Shown here one piece after another: positions 8,524 to 17,070 of a stretch of DNA of 64,000 bases (positions are counted from its first letter, which is position 1; each line of letters opens with the position of its first letter). The notes beneath the pieces were generated by a model. It did not search any database, was not told where the DNA came from, and saw only the letters and a program-made list of their open reading frames with translations. The position numbers and the translations under genes were made by a program. Source of the DNA: Actinotalea caeni (GTDB taxonomy: Bacteria; Actinomycetota; Actinomycetes; Actinomycetales; Beutenbergiaceae); NCBI RefSeq assembly GCF_009733795.1, contig NZ_WNXX01000009.1, positions 62,001 through 126,000 of the forward strand, in the 5' to 3' direction.

Positions 8524-8552
8524 ATAGTGGCGAGGCAAGGTTGACGTGTCAA
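8524..8552 (-). promoter_or_regulatory. Promoter of the esterase-DUF916 unit
   Basis: On the minus strand TTGACA (8552-8547) is followed after 17 bases by CACTAT (8529-8524). The -35 is perfect. The two LacI-type operators lie directly downstream. Confidence 0.65.
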
Positions 8553-8578
8553 GGGTTTCTCCGCCGACCGGACACGAC

Positions 8579-8633
8579 GACGCCCCCGCCGCCGCGGTCG
8601 GTCGTCGTGACCGGTGGCGGCAGCGGGGGCGTC
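8579..8633 (-). terminator. Hairpin after the xyloside operon
   Basis: GACGCCCCCGC (8579-8589) pairs with GCGGGGGCGTC (8623-8633), with further pairing inside. It lies 70-125 bases downstream of the SDR stop, at the end of the long minus-strand operon. No T-tract. Confidence 0.55.
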
Positions 8634-8704
8634 GGGCGTCGCCGAGGCGTCGCCCCGACGGGCTCGTGCGTGTGGAAGGCGTCCCGTCGGTGCAGGTGCG
8701 GCGA

Positions 8705-9472
8705 TCAGTGCATGTACATCCCGCCGTCGACGTTGAGGGTGTGGCCGGTGATGTAACCGGACTCCTCGTCGACGAGGAAGCTGATCGCCGCCGCGATGTC
8801 CTCGACCGTGCCCACGCGCCCGACGAGCAGGTCGGCCACCATCGCGGCCTTGCGCTCCTCGGTCAGGGTCCCGCCCATGATGTCGGTGTCGATCGGCCCG
8901 GGAGCGATCGCGTTGACGGTGACGCCGTGCGGCCCGAGCTCGCGCGCGAGCGAACGGGTCAGCCCGATGACACCGGCCTTCGCGACCGAGTACGGGGTCT
9001 TGGAGTACGTCCCGCCGCCGCGCTGGGCGGACACCGACGAGATCGAGACGATCCGACCGATGCCGTGGCGCACCATCGACTCCGCGACCCGCCTCGTCAC
9101 GTGGTGGACACCGTCCAGGTTGATCCTCAGCACGCGCTCCCACTCGTCGTCGGGCAGCTCGAGGTACGGCACCGGCGAGCTGACGCCGGCGACGTTCGCC
9201 AGCGCGACGATCGGCGGCAGCTGTCGCTCGAGCTCGTCGATCGCCGCACGGACGGCGACCCGGTCGACGACGTCGACGCCGACGCCGACCGCCCGCACGC
9301 CGTGCTCGGCGCCGAGGTTGGCGGCCAGGTCGGCGACCGCACCGCCGTCGATGTCGAGCAGACCGAGCGACCAGCCCTCGCGCGCCAGTCGTACCGCCGC
9401 CGCTCGCCCGATGCCTCGCTGCGAGCCGGCGCCGCTCACGACCGCCGTGCGCTCACTGGGAAAGGTGTCCAT
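8705..9472 (-). CDS. SDR-family sugar/polyol dehydrogenase
   Basis: A 255-residue classical short-chain dehydrogenase. It has the NAD(P) motif GAGSQRGIG (near 16-24), NVAG in place of NNAG (near 90), the catalytic Ser (SISSVSAQ), YSVAK as the Tyr-Lys pair (near 155) and NAIAPGPIDTDIM after it. It is the last gene of the six-gene operon starting at 15471, so it probably oxidises the sugar or lactone made by the GH39 and aldo/keto reductase steps. ATG at 9472 is preceded by AAGGA. Substrate is inferred from context only. Confidence 0.9.
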   Translation of the reverse strand: MDTFPSERTAVVSGAGSQRGIGRAAAVRLAREGWSLGLLDIDGGAVADLAANLGAEHGVRAVGVGVDVVDRVAVRAAIDELERQLPPIVALANVAGVSSPVPYLELPDDEWERVLRINLDGVHHVTRRVAESMVRHGIGRIVSISSVSAQRGGGTYSKTPYSVAKAGVIGLTRSLARELGPHGVTVNAIAPGPIDTDIMGGTLTEERKAAMVADLLVGRVGTVEDIAAAISFLVDEESGYITGHTLNVDGGMYMH

Positions 9473-9498
9473 CCGATGTCCTTCGCCTCTCGTCTCCG

Positions 9499-10950
9499 TC
9501 AGTACGTGTAGTCGGTGCCGCGCTGCCAGTCGGGGAACTCCCAGTCCGACCGGCTCACGTCGGCGCCCTCGGCGACCGCGGCCTCGATGGCCTCGTCCAG
9601 CGCCTTCGAGTGCGCGTCGCTGAGCTTGACGAGCTCGGCGCGGAGGTCGCTGATCTCGCCGCCCACGTAGCCCTGGATGACGTTGCCGAGCTCGGGCGAG
9701 ACCGGGGTCTGCTTGGCCTGCACCTTGGCGACCTCGACGTTGCGCACGAGCGCCTGCGGCGCACGGAACACCCGCTTGTCGAACTCCTCGACGAGCCACG
9801 CGTAGGGCTCGATGACATCGGCGTCGGCCACGACGTCGGTGCGGATCGGAGGCTGGTCCATGCCCGCCGCGAGCGCGCGCTGGTAGTCCTCCTGCAGGAA
9901 CGTCTCGAGCAGCTGGCTCGCCTGCTCGGCGAGCTCGGAGGTGCCACCGAGCACCCAGTCCGCGTAGCGCGCGCCACGCGTGGCCACGACCTCCTCGCCG
10001 TTGGGGGTCATCATCCCCGCGACCGCCATGTCGGGCAGCATGTCGGGGTTGAGGGCTCGCACCGCGCCCGGCGAGTACGGGCCGTCCATGTGGAAGGCGA
10101 TCTCCCCGGCCGCCCAGCGGCCGCGCGCGTCGGGGATCTGGAACCCGTTGGTGCCCGGGAGCAGGTACCCGCGGTCGGCGATCTCCTTGTAGAGCTCGAT
10201 CGCCGCCAGGTAGCCGTCGTGGTGGTACTCGTACTCGCCGGTGTCGTACCGCAGGCCCTGGTAGCCGGGGAAGCCGGCCGCCTGCGCCATGTCGTCGATC
10301 TGCTCCCGCATGCGGCCGACGGCGCCCAGCGCCATCGTCATCGGGGCGTACGTGCCGTCGTCGGCGACCGCCTTGAGCGCGGCGAGCAGGTCGTCGTAGC
10401 TCTTCGGCGGCTCGAAGCCGACCTGCTCGGCGATGCGCGCGTTGTACCAGACGAGGCCGACGTACTGCTTGCTGCTGAAGGTCGGGAGGCCGTAGACCTT
10501 GCCGTCGAGCATCGTCAGACCCTCGACGAACGAGCCCTCGGGCAGCCGCGACATCGCCTCCTGGGACAGCGTGATCTCGTGGATCCAGCCGGCCTCGACG
10601 AGCGCGGGCAGCGGCAGCCCGATCAGCGGGGTGTAGATGTCGGGCAGCTGGTTGCTCTGGTTCGCCAGCTGCAGCGCCTCGATCGCCTTGCTCGGCTCGT
10701 TGTACGTGATCTCGATGTCGACGCCGAGCTCGGGACCGTACGTGGCGGCCCACTCCTCGTGCAGGTCCTGCAGACCGCCGAAGTGGTGCCACCAGCGGAG
10801 CGTGCCGCCGGAGCCGCCGGTGGCGCCGCCGTCGACGGCCGCTCCGCCACCGGTGCTGGGCGGTGCGCTCTCGCCGCAGGCGGCGAGCACGCCGGCGAGC
10901 CCGGCCAGTCCGACACCGCCCATGAAGGCGCGGCGGTTGATGCGGGTCAT
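9499..10950 (-). CDS. Sugar ABC transporter substrate-binding lipoprotein with Tat-like signal
   Basis: A 483-residue extracellular solute-binding protein of family 1. The N-terminus carries NRRAFMGG, a twin-arginine pattern, and lipobox VLAAC (cysteine 25), so it may be exported folded by Tat and then lipidated. TLRWWHHFGG opens the mature fold. It follows its two permeases in the operon (43-base gap) and precedes the SDR gene. It is 40 residues longer than the binding protein at 1237 and not closely similar, so the two importers probably take different sugars, here likely a xylo- or arabino-oligosaccharide. Confidence 0.93.
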   Translation of the reverse strand: MTRINRRAFMGGVGLAGLAGVLAACGESAPPSTGGGAAVDGGATGGSGGTLRWWHHFGGLQDLHEEWAATYGPELGVDIEITYNEPSKAIEALQLANQSNQLPDIYTPLIGLPLPALVEAGWIHEITLSQEAMSRLPEGSFVEGLTMLDGKVYGLPTFSSKQYVGLVWYNARIAEQVGFEPPKSYDDLLAALKAVADDGTYAPMTMALGAVGRMREQIDDMAQAAGFPGYQGLRYDTGEYEYHHDGYLAAIELYKEIADRGYLLPGTNGFQIPDARGRWAAGEIAFHMDGPYSPGAVRALNPDMLPDMAVAGMMTPNGEEVVATRGARYADWVLGGTSELAEQASQLLETFLQEDYQRALAAGMDQPPIRTDVVADADVIEPYAWLVEEFDKRVFRAPQALVRNVEVAKVQAKQTPVSPELGNVIQGYVGGEISDLRAELVKLSDAHSKALDEAIEAAVAEGADVSRSDWEFPDWQRGTDYTY

Positions 10951-10992
10951 GGTGTTCTCCTCGTTGAGTGACGGGACAGGGTCGTGTCGTGA

Positions 10993-11883
10993 TCAGGACT
11001 TGACGGCGCCGGCGATGCCTTCGACGAAGTACCGCTGCATGAAGGCGTACAGCGCGACGATCGGCACCATGGAGATGACGCCGGCGGCGGCCATCCCAGG
11101 CCAGTCGGTGGAGTTCTCGCCCACGAAGGCCTGCATGCCGACGCTGACGGTGCGCAGCGCCGGGTTGCTGAACGAGAACACCAGCGGCAGGAAGAACGCG
11201 TTCCAGGTGAACAGGAACGTGAGGATGGCGACGGTGGCGGTGACCGGCATCGACAGCGGGAGCATGATCCGGGCGAAGGTGCGGACGAAGCCCGCGCCGT
11301 CGACGATCGCGGCCTCCTCGAGCTCGTTCGGCAGACCGCGGAAGTACCCCGCGTAGATGAGGATCGACGCCACGTTGGCGCCGCCCGCGAGCGCGAGGAT
11401 CATGCCGCCGTGCTTGTCGAGCAGCCCGAGCTCGAGCGACAGCTTGACGATCGGGATGATCGTGTAGCCCGTCGGCACGAACAGGGTCGCCACCAGGATG
11501 CCGATGACGAGGCGGGAGCCGGGGAACCGGTACCGGCCGAGCACGTAGCCGGCGAGCGCGCACCGGACGACGACGATCACGACCGTCGCGACCGTGACGA
11601 TCACGGTGTTGAGCAGGTAGACCTTGAAGTTCCCGTCGTCCCAGGCGCGGGCGTAGTTCTCCCACTGCAGCACCTCGGGCACCAGGCCGAGGCCGCCGCC
11701 GAACACCTCGGCGGACGTCTTCAGCGAGGCCGAGGCCATCCACAGGAACGGGTAGACCCACACGAACGCGACGGCGAGCAGCACGAGGGCGGCGAGCCAC
11801 CAGCGCAGCCGTCGGCGACGCGCGGAGCCGGTGCCGCGGGTGACGTCGCGGGGGCTCGTGGCCCTGGTCGTGAGCGCGCTCAT
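10993..11883 (-). CDS. Sugar ABC transporter permease (MalG-like)
   Basis: A 296-residue inner-membrane permease with about six hydrophobic segments. The first is around residues 28-48 (WLAALVLLAVAFVWVYPFLW). The EAA loop is near residues 190-205 (LEEAAIVDGAGFVRTFARI) and the C-terminus is YFVEGIAGAVKS. The start ATG overlaps the stop of the MalF-like gene (ATGA), so the two are coupled. The binding protein follows. As with the first importer, no dedicated ATPase is present. Confidence 0.95.
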   Translation of the reverse strand: MSALTTRATSPRDVTRGTGSARRRRLRWWLAALVLLAVAFVWVYPFLWMASASLKTSAEVFGGGLGLVPEVLQWENYARAWDDGNFKVYLLNTVIVTVATVVIVVVRCALAGYVLGRYRFPGSRLVIGILVATLFVPTGYTIIPIVKLSLELGLLDKHGGMILALAGGANVASILIYAGYFRGLPNELEEAAIVDGAGFVRTFARIMLPLSMPVTATVAILTFLFTWNAFFLPLVFSFSNPALRTVSVGMQAFVGENSTDWPGMAAAGVISMVPIVALYAFMQRYFVEGIAGAVKS

Positions 11884-12875
11884 GCCCGTGCCCGCAGCCG
11901 CCGGGAGACCACCGTCGCCCAGACCTGGGCAACCACGAGGACCAGCACGAGCAGCCCGAACAGGACCGCAGCGGCGGAGGCGAACCCGAGCTGGGGGATG
12001 GTGGCTGCGAACGCCCACCGGTAGATGTAGATCTCGACGATCTCGGTGCTGAAGAACGGACCGCCCGCAGTCATCGTCTGCATGAGGTCGAACGCGTGGA
12101 AGCAGTCCTCGATCGTCAGCACCGAGATGATCAGCAGGAACGGGATCAGCATCGGCAGCGTGATGTGACGGAACAGGCCGAAGCCCCCCGCGCCGTCGAT
12201 CCGGGCCGCCTCGTAGAGGTCCTGCGGGATCGTCTGCAGCGCCGCGAGCCAGTAGATCAGCGTGATGCCGAAGAACTTCCAGACGTACACGATCCCGGCG
12301 GTGACCAGCGCGGTGTCCGTCGATCCGAGCAGGTCCACCGGTCCGCGACCCAGCAGCGAGAGGACGCCGGCCACCGGTCCGCTGGCGGGGTCGAAGATGA
12401 ATCGCATGACGACGCCGACGATCGCGGTCGTGGTCACGACCGGGATGAAGAACGCCGTGCGGAAGAACCCGGTGAAGGGCAGCCGCGGCGAGTTCAGCAG
12501 GATCGCGAGCGCGAACGCACCGAAGACGCGCAGCGGTGCCACCACGAGCATGAAGAGCATCGTGACCTTCACCGACGACCAGAACTGCGGGTCGGCGAGA
12601 ACCTTCTCGTAGTTCGCCAGCCCGACGAACCGCTGGTCGGCGGTGAAGCCGTTCCACTCCACGAGCGAGTACCAGTAGCTCGCGACCATCGGGTAGAGCG
12701 TGTACATGCCGTACAGCACGAAGGTCGGCAGCAGGAACGCGTAGATCCACAGGTTCCTGCGGCGCTCCCGGGCGCGGTGGCCCGGACGGCTGCCGCGCGC
12801 GGCGGGGCCGGCCGCACGACGCGCTCGCGTCGTCGGCTCGTCCACCGCGTCGGCGATGAGGGATGCGCTCGCCAT
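11880..12875 (-). CDS. Sugar ABC transporter permease (MalF-like)
   Basis: A 331-residue inner-membrane permease. A long basic cytoplasmic N-terminus (about 40 residues) precedes the first helix (NLWIYAFLLPTFVLYGMYTL). The EAA loop is near residues 230-245 (LYEAARIDGAGGFGLFRHI). GAGGA lies six bases before the ATG. Its start is 15 bases after the stop of the aldo/keto reductase and its stop overlaps the next permease, so all belong to one operon. The substrate is inferred from the neighbouring GH39 gene as a xyloside or arabinoside. Confidence 0.95.
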   Translation of the reverse strand: MASASLIADAVDEPTTRARRAAGPAARGSRPGHRARERRRNLWIYAFLLPTFVLYGMYTLYPMVASYWYSLVEWNGFTADQRFVGLANYEKVLADPQFWSSVKVTMLFMLVVAPLRVFGAFALAILLNSPRLPFTGFFRTAFFIPVVTTTAIVGVVMRFIFDPASGPVAGVLSLLGRGPVDLLGSTDTALVTAGIVYVWKFFGITLIYWLAALQTIPQDLYEAARIDGAGGFGLFRHITLPMLIPFLLIISVLTIEDCFHAFDLMQTMTAGGPFFSTEIVEIYIYRWAFAATIPQLGFASAAAVLFGLLVLVLVVAQVWATVVSRRLRARA

Positions 12876-12889
12876 CGAGTCCTCCTCCG

Positions 12890-13741
12890 TCAGCGGATCT
12901 GGGACAGCGCGAAGGTGCGTGGGTCGTTGCCGAGGCGACGGCCGCTCTCGAGCGCGTCGACGGCGGCGACCTCCTCGTCGGTCAGGCGCACCTCCGCGAT
13001 GTCGGCGTTGGCGACCATGCGCTCGCGCGACGTCGTCTTCGGAATGACGACACGGCCCTGCTGCACGTGCCAGGCGAGCACCACCTGAGCCGGCGTGATC
13101 CCGTGGCCCTCGGCGATGCCGGTCACCACCGGGTCGTCGAGCGCGGCGCCCTGCCCCAGCGGGGAGTACGCCTCGACGACGACACCGAGCCGTGCGCACT
13201 CCGCCGCGACGTCGCGCTGCTGGAACGCCGGGTGCACCTCGATCTGGTTGACCGCCGGCACGTGCGTGGCGAACGACGTCAGCTCCTGCAGGTGCTCGAC
13301 GCGGAAGTTCGAGACGCCGATCGCGCGGACCCGCCCTTCGTCGAGCAGCCGCTCGAGCGCACGCCAGCTGTCCTGCCACAGCCCTGCGGCCGGGTTCGGC
13401 CAGTGGATGAGGTAGAGGTCGAGGGTGTCGAGCCCCATCCGCGCGAGGGTGTCGTCGTAGGCGCGCAGCGCCGCGTCGTACCCCTGGTCGCCGTTGCGCA
13501 GCTTGCTGGTGACGAAGACCCGCTCGCGCGGCAGGCCCGACGCACGCAGCGCCGCCCCCACGCCGGACTCGTTGACGTAGGCGGCCGCGGTGTCGACGTG
13601 CCGGTAGCCGACCTCGAGCGCGTCCTCGACCACCCGCTGCGCCTCGTCGGGTGGCACCTGGAACACGCCGAGCCCGAGCTGCGGGATCTCGACGCCGCCG
13701 CGCAGCGTCACGGTCCGCTCCAGGCTGGTCAGGTGTGCCAT
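12890..13741 (-). CDS. Aldo/keto reductase (AKR5-like)
   Basis: A 283-residue cytoplasmic NADPH-dependent reductase of the small prokaryotic AKR5 group (2,5-diketo-gluconate reductase type). Visible are GYRHVDTAAAYVNE (catalytic Asp and Tyr), VTSKLRNG (Lys), LYLIHWPNP (His) and the coenzyme loop VIPKTTSRERM. Its ATG shares one base with the TGA of the GH39 gene, so it is translated right after it. In the operon it probably reduces the pentose released by the glycosidase to a polyol, with the SDR as the next oxidation step; that order is inference. Confidence 0.92.
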   Translation of the reverse strand: MAHLTSLERTVTLRGGVEIPQLGLGVFQVPPDEAQRVVEDALEVGYRHVDTAAAYVNESGVGAALRASGLPRERVFVTSKLRNGDQGYDAALRAYDDTLARMGLDTLDLYLIHWPNPAAGLWQDSWRALERLLDEGRVRAIGVSNFRVEHLQELTSFATHVPAVNQIEVHPAFQQRDVAAECARLGVVVEAYSPLGQGAALDDPVVTGIAEGHGITPAQVVLAWHVQQGRVVIPKTTSRERMVANADIAEVRLTDEEVAAVDALESGRRLGNDPRTFALSQIR

Positions 13742-15471
13742 CAGGCGCGCTCCAGCGTGAGCAGCGACACCGCCGGCAGCGGGAGCTCGACCGTCAGCTC
13801 GAGCGTGCCGCCGCTGACCTGCACGCGGCGCTCGGGCTCGAGCTCCTCGAGGCCCTGACGCGCCTTGATCTGCGCGACCTGCTCCTCGGTGGGCACCTGG
13901 GGCGACCCGAGCGAGCGCCACACCGTGTGGGCGTTGCTGTGGTCGGCGTCGATGCGGTGGTGCCGCAGCACGTGCTCGCCGTCGGCCAGCCCGGTGACGG
14001 TCACCTGGACCGAGGTGTCGACGTCGTCGGTCTGGTACTGGTCGTCGGTGTGCCGCCAGACGAGGACGGCGACCCGGCCGTCGTCGTCCTTGGCCGCGAG
14101 CACGTCGACCTCCTCGGGCATGCTGGCGCCGGTCTCGATCGCCTGGTCGAGCGCGGTCACCGGGTGGGCGGCGTCCGACGTCGCCTCGATGCGGGTGGAG
14201 CCGAGCTGCGCGAGCGCACGATAGGCGTTGAGGAGCGGCTTCTCGATGCCGCCCGCGGTGAGGAAGGCGCGCGTGCCCTCGAAGTAGCGCTCGCCCTCGA
14301 AGTACCAGCTCCACGACGTCGCCTGCTCGACCTGCACGGTCTGGATCTCGTTGAGGTCGAGCAGCTTCTTCATGAGCTTGACCTGGAACACCGGGTAGTA
14401 CTCGGTGTTCTGGAACACGAAGTTGGCGTTGTCGTAGAAGGAGTAGTGCGCCGGCACACCGGCGTCGCACTCGTCGACGATCGCGGGCAGGTCGTGGTAC
14501 GGCTCGAACTCCTCGACGACCCGCAGCAGCCGTCGGATCTCGAACAGCATCTTGTGCGCCGACGGGCTCTGCTTCTCGGGCGCCTCGCCGCCGGTCGGGC
14601 CGTAGACGCGCCAGGGCCGGAACGCCGAGCCCTTGGTGTGGAACGACACGAAGTCGATCGGGTCGTCGTGCTCGAGCGTGTGCGCGAGGAACCCACGCAT
14701 GAACTCGTGGCCGCCGCCGGTGACGGCGGGGCCGCCGACCTTGGCGTCGGGGATCACCGAGCGCACCGCGCGCGCCGTCACCGAGTACAGCTCGAAGAAC
14801 TGCTCCGGGGTGCCGCGCCAGTAGTAGATGTCCGGCTCGTTCCACAGCTCCCAGAGCCAGGTGCGGACCTCCTCCAGCCCGTAGCGCTCGACGCTGTGCT
14901 GGACGAGGGCCGCCACCAGGCCGCCCCACTTGTCGTAGTCCCTGGGCGGGTACGCCCAGGAGCCGTGCTCGTAGGCCGAGTACAGCGTGGGGCTGGCCGG
15001 CACCTCGAACTCGGCGGCCTCGTCGGGGAGCAGGTCGCGCGGCGTGAACGCCAGCTCGACCAGCACGTGGTGGCCGGCCTCGACGATCGCGTCGTAGACC
15101 TGGTCGACGATCGTGAAGTCGTAGTACGGGTTGCCGTCGGCGTCCTCGTGGTAGACGTTGCCGTTGCCCCAGTGCGGGATGCCGAACCCGTTGCCCGAGC
15201 AGAACACGTAGTGCGGCCGGATGTGGAAGCCGGTCTCCGTCATCTCGCCGAAGGTCCGCAGCAGCCCCCGACCGGTGGGCGTGTAGGTCCAGTTGATCTC
15301 GTCGAACCCGACGCTCTCCCAGATGCGGGCGAGCGGGCCGCGGTCGCCCGCGGCATCGACCTGCACGCGCGCGGTGCGCACGTGCGGCGCGTCCGGGTCG
15401 CTCGGGGCGGCGTGCGGGAAGGGCGCGTTGCGGTCGGTCGAGATGCCGGGGTTCACGGACGTGGAAGCCAC
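13741..15471 (-). CDS. Glycoside hydrolase family 39 (beta-xylosidase type)
   Basis: A 576-residue GH39 enzyme without a signal peptide, so it acts on imported glycosides in the cytoplasm. The catalytic acid/base is in WNEPD (Glu near 212) and the nucleophile is most likely the Glu of VDECD (near 334). A TIM barrel is followed by a C-terminal beta domain that ends in a run typical of GH39. GTG 15471 is chosen because GAAGGAGAGG lies 5-14 bases upstream; longer in-frame extensions would run into the regulatory region. It is first in the operon, divergent from the GntR gene. GH39 also includes alpha-L-iduronidases and arabinosidases, so the exact glycoside is open. Confidence 0.88.
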   Translation of the reverse strand: MASTSVNPGISTDRNAPFPHAAPSDPDAPHVRTARVQVDAAGDRGPLARIWESVGFDEINWTYTPTGRGLLRTFGEMTETGFHIRPHYVFCSGNGFGIPHWGNGNVYHEDADGNPYYDFTIVDQVYDAIVEAGHHVLVELAFTPRDLLPDEAAEFEVPASPTLYSAYEHGSWAYPPRDYDKWGGLVAALVQHSVERYGLEEVRTWLWELWNEPDIYYWRGTPEQFFELYSVTARAVRSVIPDAKVGGPAVTGGGHEFMRGFLAHTLEHDDPIDFVSFHTKGSAFRPWRVYGPTGGEAPEKQSPSAHKMLFEIRRLLRVVEEFEPYHDLPAIVDECDAGVPAHYSFYDNANFVFQNTEYYPVFQVKLMKKLLDLNEIQTVQVEQATSWSWYFEGERYFEGTRAFLTAGGIEKPLLNAYRALAQLGSTRIEATSDAAHPVTALDQAIETGASMPEEVDVLAAKDDDGRVAVLVWRHTDDQYQTDDVDTSVQVTVTGLADGEHVLRHHRIDADHSNAHTVWRSLGSPQVPTEEQVAQIKARQGLEELEPERRVQVSGGTLELTVELPLPAVSLLTLERA

Positions 15472-15547
15472 GTGGATCCTCTCCTTCGAGGGCGTCGCTG
15501 ATCGTGCTGGGTGGGTGTGGCCGACAAGGTGGCACAACCATCTGCAA

Positions 15548-15587
15548 ACTGTCAACAGTCTGAAGTCAAATGTCTGCTGTCTGGACA
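15548..15587. promoter_or_regulatory. Divergent operator region for GntR and the GH39 operon
   Basis: Two inverted repeats stand in the 195-base gap: ACTGTCAACAGT (15548-15559, 5-bp arms) and TGTCTGGACA (15578-15587, 4-bp arms). Both carry TGT/ACA half-sites like those bound by FadR-group GntR regulators. A TTGACA (-35 for the minus strand) overlaps the first. TACACT at 15596 may be the -10 of the plus-strand gene. Confidence 0.5.
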
Positions 15588-15666
15588 TCGATGGCTACAC
15601 TGAGCGCGACGTCGGGCGGGAGATGCATCTCTGGCTCACCGATCAGGAGACCCGAGGAAGGGCACC

Positions 15667-16347
15667 ATGGACTCCAACGGCACCAGGAACGGCCCGCCGC
15701 GCACGTCGCTCGCCGACTACGTGCTCGAGGTGCTGCGCGAGCGCCTCGCCACCGGCGTGCTGCAACCGGGCGACCACCTCGCCGAGCCCGAGCTCGCCGA
15801 GGACCTGCAGGTGAGCCGGGGCCCGGTCCGCGAGGCGCTGCTGACCCTGCAGGCCGAGGGCCAGATCGAGATCCGCCGGCACCGCGGCGCGTTCGTCTCC
15901 GTGCTGACCTCCGACGACGTCGAGGAGGTCCACACGCTGCGCGAGGCGATCGAGGTGCTGGCCGCCGAGCGGGCCGCCACGCGGCTCACCGCCGAGCACA
16001 TCGCCCGGTTCGACGACATCCTCGAGGCGATGAAGGTGACCTCCGGCTCCGTCCAGCCGCAGGAGGCGGTGCGGCTCGACCTGTCCTTCCACGACGTCAT
16101 CTACGAGGCGGCCGACCACCTCCGGCTGGCGCGGGTGTGGCAGTCGATCCGCAGCCAGGTGTCGTTCTTCCTCTACACGCGCAACGTCAACTTCCCCGAC
16201 TTCCCCACCGTCGGGTTCCCCGAGCACAAGGAGCTGCGCGACGCCCTGTGCAGCGGCGACCCGCTGCGTGCCCGGCAGGCGACGGCCGACCACCTGAGCG
16301 GCGCCTACACGCGCCTCAGCCAGCTGGACCTGCCGCCCCGCACCTGA
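15667..16347 (+). CDS. GntR-family regulator with FCD domain
   Basis: A 226-residue repressor of the FadR subfamily. The winged helix is at residues 14-80 (PGDHLAEPELAEDLQVSRGPVREAL). The all-helical FCD ligand domain (about 85-215) has the metal-binding pattern D-x3-H in LSFHDVIYEAA and a second His near 196. The ATG follows GAGGAAGG. It is divergent from the six-gene xyloside operon and is the only regulator nearby, so it most likely represses that operon and itself. The inducer is probably a sugar acid or glycoside. Confidence 0.92.
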   Translation: MDSNGTRNGPPRTSLADYVLEVLRERLATGVLQPGDHLAEPELAEDLQVSRGPVREALLTLQAEGQIEIRRHRGAFVSVLTSDDVEEVHTLREAIEVLAAERAATRLTAEHIARFDDILEAMKVTSGSVQPQEAVRLDLSFHDVIYEAADHLRLARVWQSIRSQVSFFLYTRNVNFPDFPTVGFPEHKELRDALCSGDPLRARQATADHLSGAYTRLSQLDLPPRT

Positions 16348-16391
16348 CCCGGCCCCGGCGCGCGCTCGCCGCCCGCCCCGCCCCCTCCTCA

Positions 16392-16405
16392 CCCTCCCCG
16401 GAGGG
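16392..16405 (+). terminator. Short hairpin after the GntR gene
   Basis: CCCTC (16392-16396) pairs with GAGGG (16401-16405) around CCCG. The stem is short and there is no T-tract, so this is a weak candidate. Confidence 0.3.
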
Positions 16406-16508
16406 GGGCACCACCCACGACCACACGTGGGGAGGACGAGGTCGCGCCCGTCGGCGCTCGTACGCTGACGGCGGCCGAGAGCCACTCGACGACCGCCGAG
16501 GAGGGGAT

Positions 16509-17018
16509 GTGGCGGACACCGACACGTTGTTGCCCGAGGAGCAGCACGCCTGGAGCACGATCACCGGGCTGCTGACGACGCTGCCCGCAGTGCTCGACGC
16601 CGCGCTGGGGCGCGCGGCGAACCTCACGTACTTCGAGTACACCGCGCTCGCTGCGCTCGCCGCTGCCGAGGGCCGCACGCTCAGCATGAGCACGCTCGCG
16701 CACCGCACCCACGGCTCGCTGTCGCGGGTCTCGCACGTGATCCGGCGTCTCGAGGCGCAGGGCCTCGTGCGCCGCGAGACCTCGCTGACCGACCGCCGGG
16801 TCACCGAGGCGGTGCTCACCCCGACGGGGCTGGACCGCGTCCGCGTGGCCGCGCCGGTCCACGACCGCCACGTGCGGCAGCTGCTCGAGGGTCTCGACGT
16901 CTCCGACCTGACGGTCCTCGACCGGCTGGGTGGGCACGTCCTTCAGCGCCTGGCCCCGGCGCGCCCCGAGGGTCGTGACGCGCGTCGCGCCGAGGAGGCG
17001 ACCCCGCTCGCCTCCTGA
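16509..17018 (+). CDS. MarR-family transcriptional regulator
   Basis: A 169-residue MarR regulator. The winged helix spans about residues 45-115, with TLAHRTHGSLSRVSHVIRRL as the recognition helix and wing TDRRVTEAVLT. The GTG is preferred because GAGGAGGGG lies just upstream and an ATG two bases earlier is out of frame. It stands alone between the GntR gene and a GNAT gene in the same direction, 52 bases from the latter. Neither target nor ligand is visible. Confidence 0.9.
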   Translation: MADTDTLLPEEQHAWSTITGLLTTLPAVLDAALGRAANLTYFEYTALAALAAAEGRTLSMSTLAHRTHGSLSRVSHVIRRLEAQGLVRRETSLTDRRVTEAVLTPTGLDRVRVAAPVHDRHVRQLLEGLDVSDLTVLDRLGGHVLQRLAPARPEGRDARRAEEATPLAS

Positions 17019-17070
17019 CGGCGCCGCGACGCCGCTGGGCAGCCGACCGCCTCGCGTAGCATGCCCGCTC

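Noticed and set aside
5631-8756. A 1041-codon plus-strand open frame antisense to the esterase
   Set aside because: It mirrors the esterase codons, has no ribosome site and no domain. The minus-strand protein has signal peptide, two catalytic motifs and a promoter.
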